A stretch of 64,000 nucleotides of DNA from Moniliella sp. 'wahieum' (Eukaryota; Basidiomycota; Moniliellomycetes; Moniliellales; Moniliellaceae), in contig RSEE01000033.1 of the NCBI GenBank assembly GCA_003971905.1, positions 511,001 to 575,000 on the forward strand, read 5' to 3'. Below the pieces are notes generated by a model that saw only the letters and a list, made by a program, of their open reading frames with translations, made no database searches and was not told where the DNA came from. Made by a program: the position numbers and the translations under genes. Shown in pieces: positions 55,661 to 64,000 of this stretch (position 1 is the stretch's first letter; every line of letters starts with the position of its first letter).

Positions 55661-56430
55661 GGGGGTACTAGTTTTACCCGTTCCCATTCGGAAGCTAGGC
55701 ACTGGCACCGCCACCCTGCCAACTCTCCCCGAGGGTTACTTCCTCAACCACGTATCCTCTCTCTCCTCGCCAATCTTTTCCCTCATCGAGTCCTAGGCTC
55801 TGCGCGTCCTTGGCTCGCACGGGCTCCCCACGGAGCCGAGCTCAGCCTGAGCTGCTGCTGTTGCCACGCGAGGCCAGGATAGGGTAGCTACTAGCCAAAA
55901 GCCACCCAGTCGACACGTGCACCCATGACTGGCACATGATGCGCACAGCAGTGCGCAGCCCCTCGACTCTCTCGCATTGCCCGGGCCATCGCCACCACCT
56001 CTTCCCACCACTCATTCTCTCTTTTGGCTGGAAGTGCATGTTGGAACCAACCCTCGTGATGGATTGGTCTGTCTCCCAGAGACTAGGCCGGGGGGTGTCG
56101 CTCTCTACAGTCGTATCCTTCGGCGCCATTCGTCCACATGCTCAACCTCCCCCTTTGCGCGCTATTGATCAAAGCTGCAACATACACCTGGGCATGTTAA
56201 AAGGGTGAAATTTAGAAGGCATCCAGCAGATGCAATATTCAACGCCAGCCGCTTTGAATGGGGCAGATGGGGCGGAATGCGCGTCTGTTCCGCCCCACCC
56301 CCTTCGAACTTGCTGGCCCCTCGGCTGGGCGCTGGGCGGAGTGGGGCGCCTGCCCGGCTCGGCGTCGCACAACAAGCACGGCAAACTCCCGTTGGTCCAG
56401 TTCGCAGCACCACGACCCAGCCTCCCCCCC
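55661..56430. other. Spacer between Copia element and VMA16
   Basis: About 770 bases. No supported gene; presumably the VMA16 promoter. Confidence 0.45.
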
Positions 56431-57134
56431 ATGTCCTTGGCCCTGCACACTGTCGGCGCCACGACAGGCTTCCTGGGCGCCGTCGGCGCCTACCTCCTCT
56501 TCACTGGCAACGGCGAGGCCTTCAATCCCGGCCAGTTCCTGGAGGACACCTTCCCTATGCCTGGGCCATGCTCGGCATTGGCATGTGCATCGGCCTCTCG
56601 GTTGTGGGTGCAGGCTGGGGCATCTACGTCACCGGCGCTTCCATCCTCGGTGCCGGCGTGCGCACACCCAGGATCACGACCAAGAACCTCATTTCCATCA
56701 TCTTTTGTGAGGTGGTCGCCATCTACGGCGTGATCATGACCATTGTCTTCAGTGCCAAAATCAACGGTAACCTTCAAGCCGGAATCGACACCCTGTTCAC
56801 CAAGGAAAACTACTTACAGGTACGTGCCTCTTACGTCTTACTCCTTATCTTTCCGCCGCTATCGGTCTGTCTCCCTATGTCTTGCCACTGACACTGGATC
56901 GGTCTAGGCCATCTGCTTTTTTGGGGCGGCTTGACCGTTGGGGCGTGCAACTTGATCTGTGGGGCGGCGGTGGGCGTGACGGGTGCCAACGCGGCTGTGG
57001 CCGATGCGGCAGACCCCAGCTGTTTGTCAAGATTCTCATTGTTGAGGTCTTTAGCTCTATTCTGGGCTTGTTTGGCTTGATCATTGGCTTGATCCTCACG
57101 TCGCGCCAAGGACTTTGGCACCGAACCATTCTAA
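56431..57134 (+). CDS. VMA16: V-type proton ATPase subunit c'' (V0)
   Basis: This is a proteolipid of the V0 rotor ring that carries protons into vacuoles and endosomes. The ATG at 56431 gives [20 protein letters not shown] (TM1). After a shift near 56555 it reads [40 protein letters not shown] and [20 protein letters not shown], which holds the buried Glu essential for proton transport. Intron 56820-56907 (GTACGT donor, TCTAG acceptor) is followed, after two shifts, by [20 protein letters not shown] and [20 protein letters not shown] with the second conserved Glu. The stop is at 57134 after KDFGTEPF. It has about 205 residues and five helices, as the family. The four-base-scale breaks sit at T, G and C runs. 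Confidence 0.92.
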
Positions 57135-57330
57135 CCTTTTCCCCCGGCCATGCGCATTGCCAAAACATACACTCGAGAGCCTGTGGAGCGAGTTGTCCAG
57201 CTCCATTTCCTCGTTTCCTTTCTTTCTCCCTTCCTCCTCCCCTTCCTCTACTGCATTCGATCCAAGCCAGAGGACTTGAACATCATAGATTGGCCATGGT
57301 ACCTGCTACCTTACTCATGCGCCGGGAGGG

Positions 57331-58605
57331 TCACCCCGGCAATGGGACGCACCCCAGTTCCGCCAAGATGGTCGGGACGCTGGACGGGTCCTTGGCCAGC
57401 GCCGCGGCCTCCTCGGGGCTTTTGACGAGGATCATACCAGCATAGCCTTGGGAAGGGGTTAGCGAGGGCCAGTGCAAGTGCTAGTGCCAGTGCCAGTGTC
57501 AGTGCTCTAGCAGGAGAAGGACGTACCCATTGCGTTAACACTGAGCGTGCCCAGTTTCTTTCCATTGACCTCCTCCCATTCGCCTGGAAGGATGTACTCC
57601 TCCCGTGAACGGGGAATGAGATGAAGAGCACGCCGGGAGAGGAGCAGATTGAACGAGCCAAACTTGCTTTTGGGCGGGAGGGCGTTACCGTCCTCGTTGG
57701 CAGCTTTCTGGTGCTCAGCTTGGTTCTTAGTGTCGAGCAAGTCGATGAGACGTTGCATCAGGTACATTTCCGCCCCTTCTTCTTCAGCTCGACCGGGTCG
57801 ATCAGGGCGACATAGTGTTGCCATTGCACGGGCAGTGCATGAACGTATCCTGTTCACAGGTCAGCTCTCCCGCTCTGCACTCCGCCGCAAACAACGAAAC
57901 AAAAACATACGGAACTCAGACCCGTCCCGCTCGATCGACGTCAAAAGACGCTCGATGGGGATGGTACCCTCAGCATCATCGGCAGGAGGGTGCTCGTCGG
58001 GATCCACCCCTCGGGCAACATCTCCTCCCGACGCATCGATCAGTGGAGCTGGTGGAGGGGCAGTGCTTTGATGCGCCCGATTCCCAGCCACAATTGAAGA
58101 AGGCCATCATCTCTCCTCGGCCGGGTCACCGCGGAAGCCCGCTTCATGCGATACGCTTGCGCCAACAACTCGGGCGGAGGAGGGCAGGTTCTGAGGCACA
58201 AAGTCCTTGGTCACCAACAGGGTGTGCCGACGGGACAACGCAGAACTTGTTGAGCAGGACAATGCCGCCCTCGGGTTCGGCCTCGCTGACCAGCAGGTTG
58301 GGCACATACGGCGGCGCAAACGGATCCTCCTTGTTCTGGACAGGGCCACTCGGCTTGACGGCGTTCGGAGTTGGCTTCTGCAGCAGCGCAGGCACAGCAC
58401 GCACAACAAAGTCAATGTCGAGCGTCTTGATCTCGCGGTCTTCTGGCTTGGCATCGGCCGGCAGCGCGGGGGTGGCAGCGGCGGCCTCTGGGTTGGCGGG
58501 TTGGGTGAGGACATGCACGTTGGAGGGGTAGTAGAAGGCGTCGCCGGCAGCCAGGGCCTGGTCGTACTGCTTGGCGACCTTTTTGCGTAGCTGGGCGGCG
58601 GACAT
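57331..58605 (-). CDS. APA2: ATP adenylyltransferase (Ap4A phosphorylase)
   Basis: This enzyme phosphorolyses diadenosine tetraphosphate to ADP and ATP. It starts at 58605 ([20 protein letters not shown]). Then come [37 protein letters not shown] and [12 protein letters not shown], with [14 protein letters not shown] in the next frame, then [12 protein letters not shown]. At this point the usual HxHxQ catalytic stretch is not readable and the sequence jumps to what would follow it. Next are [19 protein letters not shown], intron 57850-57910, [36 protein letters not shown] and LSVNAMG, then intron 57447-57536 and [19 protein letters not shown] with a stop at 57331. Near 375 residues. Several shifts occur. 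APA1 and APA2 cannot be told apart. Confidence 0.85.
57469..57506. repeat. AGTGCC microsatellite inside APA intron
   Basis: A six-base AGTGC(C/A/T) unit is repeated about six times within the last intron of the APA gene (57447-57536). Confidence 0.8.
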
Positions 58606-59109
58606 GGTGCGGGGGACAAGAGCAGCGAGGGAGTTGGAGGCAGCCGCAGCAGCGGGAAAGAAGGTGGAGGCAGGGGCCAAGAGAGAAGCAGACGCAGAAG
58701 CAAAGGCGGGTGTGGTCAGAAGCCACCGCCTGGGCCAACCCAGCGCTGAGATCAGAGAAAGACAGATGTGGTTCGAGCTGGAAGCGCCTCGAAACGGGCG
58801 AATCAAATGTGGGAGGCAAAGTGAACGTTCAGTCAATGAACGTTCAATGTCGATTCCAACCCATCCAATCAAAGTTGCAAGCCCTCCTGCGTGCCGGCTG
58901 TGGCTGCTCTGGGCCCGCACAGAGGTCGCGCGATCGGCGTCTTCGAGCGAGCACCCCACAGCCCACCCCCATTGGCTGCGTCGTTCGCGTCGTTGGCGTC
59001 ACCGGCACGGCATCGTCGTCTTCGTCGTCGTCGTCGCCGTCGCCATCGCCATCATCTTGGATTTCGGGGTCAGCTCGCAGGACCAAACGCCGCCGGATCG
59101 GAAACCAGC
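58606..59109. other. Divergent spacer APA/VPS74
   Basis: About 500 bases between divergent starts; holds the paired TGAACGTTCA sites and no gene. Confidence 0.5.
58822..58846. promoter_or_regulatory. Paired TGAACGTTCA palindromes upstream of APA
   Basis: Exact copies at 58822-58831 and 58837-58846, 15 bases from start to start (about one and a half helical turns). They lie 217-241 bases before the APA start and about 265-290 before VPS74. Confidence 0.5.
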
Positions 59110-60488
59110 ATGGACGCCGGAGGGCTGTCCAGGCGGCGCACGCATGGGCGCCGCACTTCCACACTCGACTCGGACGAGGACGAGGACCGCGCATCGCCGG
59201 TGCTGCGCAGGCCTTCCCCAACCACCGATCCCCTCCACCTATCCGAGCGTCCACATTGCGCCACTCCTACCAACTACCCGATTCAGACCACCCCATCGCA
59301 TTTGACCCACGCGACCTAGCGATGTGGATGGCCCCACAGGCCAGCCCCGGCCTCCCCGTCTGACCGTGATGGAAGAAGTGCTGTTGCTGGGATGAAGGAT
59401 CATGCCGGCTACCTCTCCTTTGGAACGACAGCATCTCTATTCGCTCCGGGGTGCCGTACTACTTGAGCTTGCCCTGCGTGGGCGGATTGGGATCGCCCAA
59501 GACCCACAACGCTATGACTGGCCTGTTCAAGAGCGGGGTTGGAGATTGTCTCGCGACAGCCAACGGGCGATGTGCTTCTGGACGAGACGCTGCGTCACAT
59601 GGCGCTGTACGAGTCGAAAAAGGCTGCATTGGGCATCTACAAACGCAAATCCTGTGTGCAGTGGACCGACGTGCTGGCGGGGGAAAACGTGGGACCCCAA
59701 CCAGATCACCTACCAGCTTCGCGCTGTCCGAGAACGTCTTGCCAAGGGTCTCGTCGACAAGGGTGTCTCCGCACCGAAAAGTCCACCATCCTCTTCTTCG
59801 ACATGACCACCCACCCCCTCGCGGACGTGGCGGCGAAGCAGGCGATAGTGCGTAGGGTGCACACCGTCCTGGTGCCGCCCAACGCCAATGGCGGGAAAGA
59901 CGATGCGCCTTCGCTGGGAATCAGCCCGGAATCCTCTATGGCGAAGAACGACACCCTGTGCCGTTCCGGGTTACCCGAGCCGTCTGCCTTGTCTGCGCGG
60001 CTCTGGCGGCAAATGTGCTGGAAAATGCGCTGACCAATCTCAGCTACACGCAACGAGAAGCTGCGTTTGAGCAGGCGGATGCTCTGATTGCAGAATTGGG
60101 GCAATGGCCCATGGCGCCAACAGTGTCAACGGGCAACATTGGGGATCCTCCCGCCCAATCGAATCGATGCCAGGGCGAGGTAACAGTGCGGACAGGAGGG
60201 GCAAGCGCGTCATGCCAGCAATCTTGCCGGAGGGAGCGTCGCTCAGTCCGAACCAGATGATTGGGCAGACGGTGGACGGTCCACCTCGGCCCTCAACGCT
60301 CTGCTAGCCCTGGTGCGTGAAGAAATGGATGAAACTGTTGGAGGGCCTGCAGTTGAAGCTCAATTCGAAGCGATCGCAGGCATCTTGGGTGCCTTGGCGC
60401 GCATGGATTGTTTGGTGCGTCTTCTGTCCTCTGAGTCAACATTCGGCTGGTGAGCCCACCTACTAACCTACCCCTCTTTCAGATCTGA
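59110..60488 (+). CDS. VPS74: GOLPH3/Vps74 family PI4P-binding Golgi protein
   Basis: Vps74 binds PI4P on Golgi membranes and retains glycosyltransferases by bridging their tails to COPI. The start at 59110 (MDAGGLSRRRTHGRRTSTLD) gives a basic, then acidic N-terminus. The GPP34 domain follows across shifts: PRLTVMEEVLLLG, KDHAGYLSFW, LRGAVLLELALRGRIGIAQD, VSRQPTGDVLLDETLRHMAL, WDPNQITYQLRAVRERLAKG, STILFFDMTTHPLADVAAKQ (with the membrane-binding hairpin region after RTEK), and AALAANVLENALTNLSYTQR. Intron 60415-60482 (CTAAC branch) precedes a last exon of only one sense codon plus stop (ATC TGA), giving the end MDCLI. Roughly six single-base shifts. Size of about 435 residues is longer than yeast (345) through the N-terminus and a late linker. 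Confidence 0.92.
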
Positions 60489-60672
60489 ACCTGCCAGGCC
60501 TAAGCAACTTTCCTTGCATGTCCATCCATGTACCTTCAAAAACGTACATTCCTAGTTTTGTCCGTGCCTTACGCGCCCATCGCGCTCGTTCTCAACTGCA
60601 GCCGACCAAAAATGTGATTTTCTACAATGCTCAAAACCGGCTTCTTCAAGGCTCCTGGTGCGCACTTGTGCA

Positions 60673-61925
60673 TTATCCCACCCGTTTTGCCCCGCGCACA
60701 GCCGCGCCAAAGCAGCTGAGGACCAAATCGCGCACCCCCTCTGGCGAGGTCGTGTCGCGAATCTTGAAGCGCACGCCCAATGCGACCTGGACATCGCGAA
60801 GCATCTGCACCGCCATAGGAGTGATCTGACTGCCCAACCGCACGCGCGACGCGTCCTCGGGGGCACAAGCCATGAGCAGCAACACCATTGCCTGGTGCGC
60901 CCGGTCTACGCATCCGCGCCCAGCGATTTCTGTCAGCAGCCCACGCGCGGCACGGGTGCCCACTTCTTCGGGCGTCTGTAGACCTTCGGTCGAGGGATCG
61001 GCAAGCGTCTCGGCGCAGTGCAGTGCGCCCGTCGTGGAAGTCGAAACAAGAGAAAGGGCGTACCCGGGCGATCTGGTTACAGGTCAGCACCGAATCGAAC
61101 AACTGAATTCAAAGAACTGCATACGCACTTGCCGCTGTCGTCCCCTTGTATACATCGGAAAAGAGGTAGAGATCCGGCACTAGCGGTTCAGCACCCCGCG
61201 GCTCGACTCGATCAATCGATTGGCCAGTTGAGGGCTGACCGCGCCGCCGACGCCACACCGCGAATCCGACGCACTTTGCCGGCGGACGTAAAGTCGAGCG
61301 TGCGGAGCAACGCCTGCTGCGCTTCCGCCGGCCGATGTCGATCCCGACGAAGGCAGCAAGGGGCAGGTGAAGGAAACTTCGCCCCCGCCGAGAGGAGGGT
61401 ACCCACGCTTGACAATCCTTAGCTCCAAGTTGGAGGCAGTCGAGCTAGTGGAGGGAGGAAGAAATAGTTGCAAGTGAGGAAGCGTGACAGTGCGCAACAA
61501 GTCAGCACCGAGCGAATCGGAAGCGGTTGTGACCCCGGTGAGAGTGAGGTGGACTTCCCGCTTAGCAAAAGGGCAAGAGGGATGATCCACTCGAGGTACC
61601 ACGAAATCGACTTCTCCACGGGACATCATGTGTAATTTTCCCGCCCCGCACGACACCCGGACGGAAAAAAATAGAAGTACCTGTATACCCAATCTCAATT
61701 TTGGATCCATTGGTGATCTTGTCCAACAGACGCAGGAAGGAGGCCTCTGGGGCGGTGAGGCCGGGCGAGACAGAGCTGGAGCGGATCCCATCGATGCGCA
61801 CAGCCCGCCAGAGAGCACGGCAAGGGCAAGACGCTGCCGGAGGAATGCTGCGCCCTGAATTTGAGCATGCGCGAGGCCGCCGCCTCGGTTGCCTCGGAAA
61901 GCGCTCGGTTTTCGCTTCTCCCCAT
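60673..61925 (-). CDS. RCL1: RNA 3'-terminal phosphate cyclase-like protein Rcl1
   Basis: Rcl1 is a nucleolar factor of the small-subunit processome, bound to the GTPase Bms1 and needed for 18S rRNA maturation. The start is placed at 61925 (alternative 61868, MLKF). Blocks: FLRQRLALAVLSG, VRIDGIRSSSVSPGLTAPEA, FLRLLDKITNGSKIEIGYTG, FFRPGVVRGGKITHD, LRTVTLPHLQLF, ELRIVKRGYPPLGGGEVSF, VSPQLANRLIESSRGVLNR, then SDVYKG. Intron 61073-61128 (GTGCGT donor, ACCAG acceptor) leads to SPGYALSLVSTSTTGALHC and GRGCVDRAHQAMVLLLMACA, with VRFKIRDTTSPEGVRDLVLS near the end. Several one-base shifts fall between the blocks. About 398 residues against 367 in yeast. It is divergent from MRP2. Confidence 0.92.
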
Positions 61926-62314
61926 GGCGAGATGAGGTGGATGGTCGTTGTCGGGGGCGAGGGATCAGCAAGCGCTAAGCGGAGCGGCGCGAGAAAAAAA
62001 AGACAGGCCAGGCCGTTCGGTGCAATGGGAAACGCGACTACTTAATTCATTCCGCCAGCCGCTGCTCTTGTTTCACTAGTCACTAGTGAGGGCTGACGCA
62101 TCGACGGTTTCAACATTCACTTGCCGTCGTTGCGAGTTGCTGGCCAAGCTATACCGCTGCTTTCATTCCGCCCCGAGCGGAAGGGGGCACCTTCGCATTC
62201 GACTGGGGGCTGGCCCGGCCTGCCTGAGCTGGCTGAGCCTCGCTCTCACCCCTCCTTCTACTGCTAACCCACCCCGCCCCGCCAACGAGCTTGTCCGATC
62301 GACTCTTACCCAGC
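61926..62314. other. Shared promoter region RCL1/MRP2
   Basis: 389 bases between divergent starts. It includes a CACTAGTCACTAGTGAG palindrome (ACTAGT twice) at 62075-62091. No gene. Confidence 0.4.
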
Positions 62315-62714
62315 ATGGCGTCAGTAGTAACAGGCATGCCGGTCAACCGCATTCTGCGGGACATGAACCGTCGCACCAATTCGCTTCCAACGAGCTGATG
62401 CGCATGACGTACAAGTACATTGCTCGCAACACCACCCTCCGCCGCCTGTGCGGCACCAGGCCCAGCTGAAGCTCAACGAGTTCCCTAAGAACGCTGCCCG
62501 GCCGTCTTCAAGTCGCGCTGCACACTCGGGCAAGGGCCATTCCGTCTTCACCAACGTTGGCCTGTCTCGGGTATGTGCGACTCCCCTTCGCGTCTCCTTG
62601 GCTTGTTTGGCTGCTTGATATTAACCTCCATCTTTTCGTCTCTCCTAGCCCCAATTCCGCCACCAAGCAGCACTCGCTGGCATGATTCCCGGCGTGGAGA
62701 AGGCGTCCTGGTAA
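62315..62714 (+). CDS. MRP2: Mitochondrial ribosomal protein uS14m (Mrp2)
   Basis: This is a small-subunit protein of the mitochondrial ribosome. The ATG at 62315 gives MASVVTGMPVNRILRDMNRR. After one missing base the family core HQFASNELMRMTYKYIARNT continues. Then RHQAQLKLNEFPKNAAR follows, and, in the next frame, SGKGHSVFTNVGLSR. Intron 62571-62648 (GTATGT donor, CCTAG acceptor) joins to PQFRHQAALAGMIPGVEKAS and W, then stop at 62714. The last block (QFR..A..G.IPG..KASW) is diagnostic of uS14. About 107 residues, close to the family. Four small shifts. Confidence 0.93.
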
Positions 62715-63269
62715 TTGGCCGCAATATGACGATGCAATTAGGATTTGATGCTCGCCATCGGGTCAAGAGGGACCCACTATTCGTAGTGTTGTTGGGTCCG
62801 ATGGGGAAGGGGTTGCGGATTGACGTCTCCTAACGTCGGATGAGATCGGCTGAAATCTAACCCCTTTCTTACTTACGAACGCTGCCATTCGGCCTGGGGT
62901 AGATTGGCCAGTGCAAGTGGGCTGGCATTCAATGACCAGCTTCGGTACAGAACCACAAGGAGGGACAAACTCACGGTGGACTCAAATAACGACAGTCAAC
63001 AGTGGCACCGACTCTGAACCAATAGCAATCCTTCGCATGCCGGAAGGGGAGTGGAATAAGGGACACGACTCTACTAAATGGTGCGGGAGGAAGGAGACGG
63101 TAAAGAGTGTGGATAGGCGGGACCGGATTAGATATTTACACACGATGAACAAGGGGAAGGCGAGGAGCAGTATGACCAGGGAAGCTTCAAGGTCAAGCTC
63201 AGGGTCAGGACCAGGGTCAGGATCGGGCCCTGAATTGGAACCTGAACGGATCCGGGTCATTAGCCGTGA
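62715..63269. other. Spacer with GGTCAG repeats
   Basis: Convergent spacer between MRP2 and the heparinase-like gene. It has a short (GGTCAG)-type repeat at about 63190-63230. An open frame at 62911-63273 lacks motifs. Confidence 0.45.
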
Positions 63270-64000
63270 CTAGTGAGAGACCAGCTGCTGAGGGCGACCG
63301 ATGGTGGCTGCGCGTGGTCGGCAACTGCTCAAGTCGTCCCACTGAGGCTGGACACACACCTCGATCGTCTGCTGCGAGCCGGGTTTGAGGTCAATCTTGA
63401 GAACCGATACCCCGACGTTGGTCGGATTGCCTGGCAAGTTGTCGGCCATCGCGCCCGGTCCCCAGGAAGAACCAGCGGGGGAGCCCTCGGTGCTGAAGGT
63501 AGCACCCGCAGGGCTAAGATCGATACATTCATCACCTTGGGCTTGGCAAAGGTGTAGCTAACACCAATAGCCGTTGGGATCGGTTACGTTGGTCAGGGTC
63601 AAGGTAGCATTGGCACCGAGAGGGAGATGGTTGCGTTGGTTTGCATACGCCACTCAATCGACGACTTTCCCACTCCGGCAGCAATCTCATCTCGAAGCAA
63701 CACCTGCCGCCGGGCATTGAGGACGCGGATGCCACGCACCACCTTGCCCGTTTGATTTGTATGCCGAACTCATATCGGTGATAAAGTAGGCATTGTCCCC
63801 GGTGCTGGGGAGAAGTTGATGTCACTCGATTGGGTAGTGTTGGTGGTACCAAACTTGTTAACCGGCGCACATTCACCTGTTGGTTCGCCCCATCAATCAA
63901 AAGTGTGTTTTGGCCGGCGGTGCCCTTGCGGTAGTTACGTCCAGCGCTGCGCTTGCTCCGTCTCGGACGCAAAGTAGCCCGGAGACAAGTACTGTGCCGA
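63270..64000 (-). CDS. Heparinase II/III-like protein, C-terminal part
   Basis: The gene enters from the right edge on the minus strand; only about 240 C-terminal residues are present. Motifs of the fungal heparinase II/III-like (polysaccharide lyase-like) beta-sandwich appear in successive frames: NTLLIDGANQQVNV, FSPAPGDNAYFITDMSSAYK, VLNARRQVLLRDEI (by frame comparison), and ATLTLTNVTDPNGYW, then TNVGVSVLKIDLKPGSQQTI and VCVQPQWDDL, with a stop near 63270. Several one-base shifts. In the family, this domain packs against an alpha-toroid lyase domain, which would lie outside the window. Substrate and secretion cannot be judged. Confidence 0.7.

Noticed and set aside
4548-63972. Programmed ribosomal frameshifting as a common mechanism
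   Set aside because: The shifts fall at many different homopolymers, in both directions and in unrelated genes, without slippery heptamers or pseudoknots. Consensus error explains them better.
1-64000. tRNA or rRNA genes
   Set aside because: No GGTTCRANNCC-type T-loop with matching arms and no rRNA-like sequence was noticed on either strand. A covariance-model scan would settle this.

Overview
The window looks like nuclear DNA of a basidiomycete fungus, most likely a compact-genome lineage such as Ustilaginomycotina. This placement is an inference of moderate confidence. It rests on GC-rich sequence, closely spaced genes on both strands, few and short introns (mostly 50-110 bases, GTRNGT donors, CTAAC-like branch points, CAG/TAG acceptors) and fungal gene content. 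No rRNA, tRNA or CRISPR array was seen.

Layout from left to right. 0-2 kb: the broken 3' part of a CCCH zinc-finger gene. 2-4.5 kb: gene-poor and repeat-bearing. 4.5-6.1 kb: a neutral amino-acid permease. 8.9-10.8 kb: a G1/S cyclin (CLN1-like). 11-17 kb, all minus strand: GTP cyclohydrolase II (RIB1), the autophagy E2 ATG3 and the tRNA thiolase NCS6. 17.2-24.7 kb, plus strand: a Nudix hydrolase with a membrane tail, the m-AAA protease AFG3/YTA12 and a MATE transporter. 25-26.9 kb: an MFS transporter (minus). 27-29.8 kb: poorly coding sequence with one uncertain minus-strand gene. 29.9-40 kb: LSM6, QCR6, a Rab5 GTPase, PRPP synthetase, a ZIP zinc transporter and LSM2. 41.4-44.4 kb: a RhoGAP. 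45.6-48.2 kb: a disordered unknown protein. 48.5-55.7 kb: an island of repeats made of a dispersed repeat, a 5'-truncated LINE with a triplicated 3' end, and a Ty1/Copia element with two LTRs. 56.4-62.7 kb: V-ATPase c'' (VMA16), ATP adenylyltransferase (APA), GOLPH3/VPS74, RCL1 and mitochondrial ribosomal protein uS14m (MRP2). At the right edge lies a partial heparinase II/III-like gene (minus).

Most genes are housekeeping and form no single pathway. Some share themes: two subunits of the same Lsm ring (LSM2, LSM6), respiration and mitochondria (QCR6, AFG3, MRP2), ribosome biogenesis (RCL1), and endomembrane traffic or acidification (Rab5, VPS74, VMA16, ATG3). Several pairs are divergent and share a promoter: NCS6/Nudix, PRS/ZIP, APA/VPS74 and RCL1/MRP2.

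Two properties matter for use. First, most host genes, including ones expected to be essential, contain one or more single-base shifts at homopolymers that leave the protein motifs intact on both sides. This points to uncorrected long-read consensus errors rather than decay, so coordinates below span such shifts. Second, an exact 10-base palindrome, TGAACGTTCA, occurs five times, always in the upstream region of PRS, LSM2 or APA and about 220-260 bases before the start codon. It is the best candidate here for an undescribed regulatory element.
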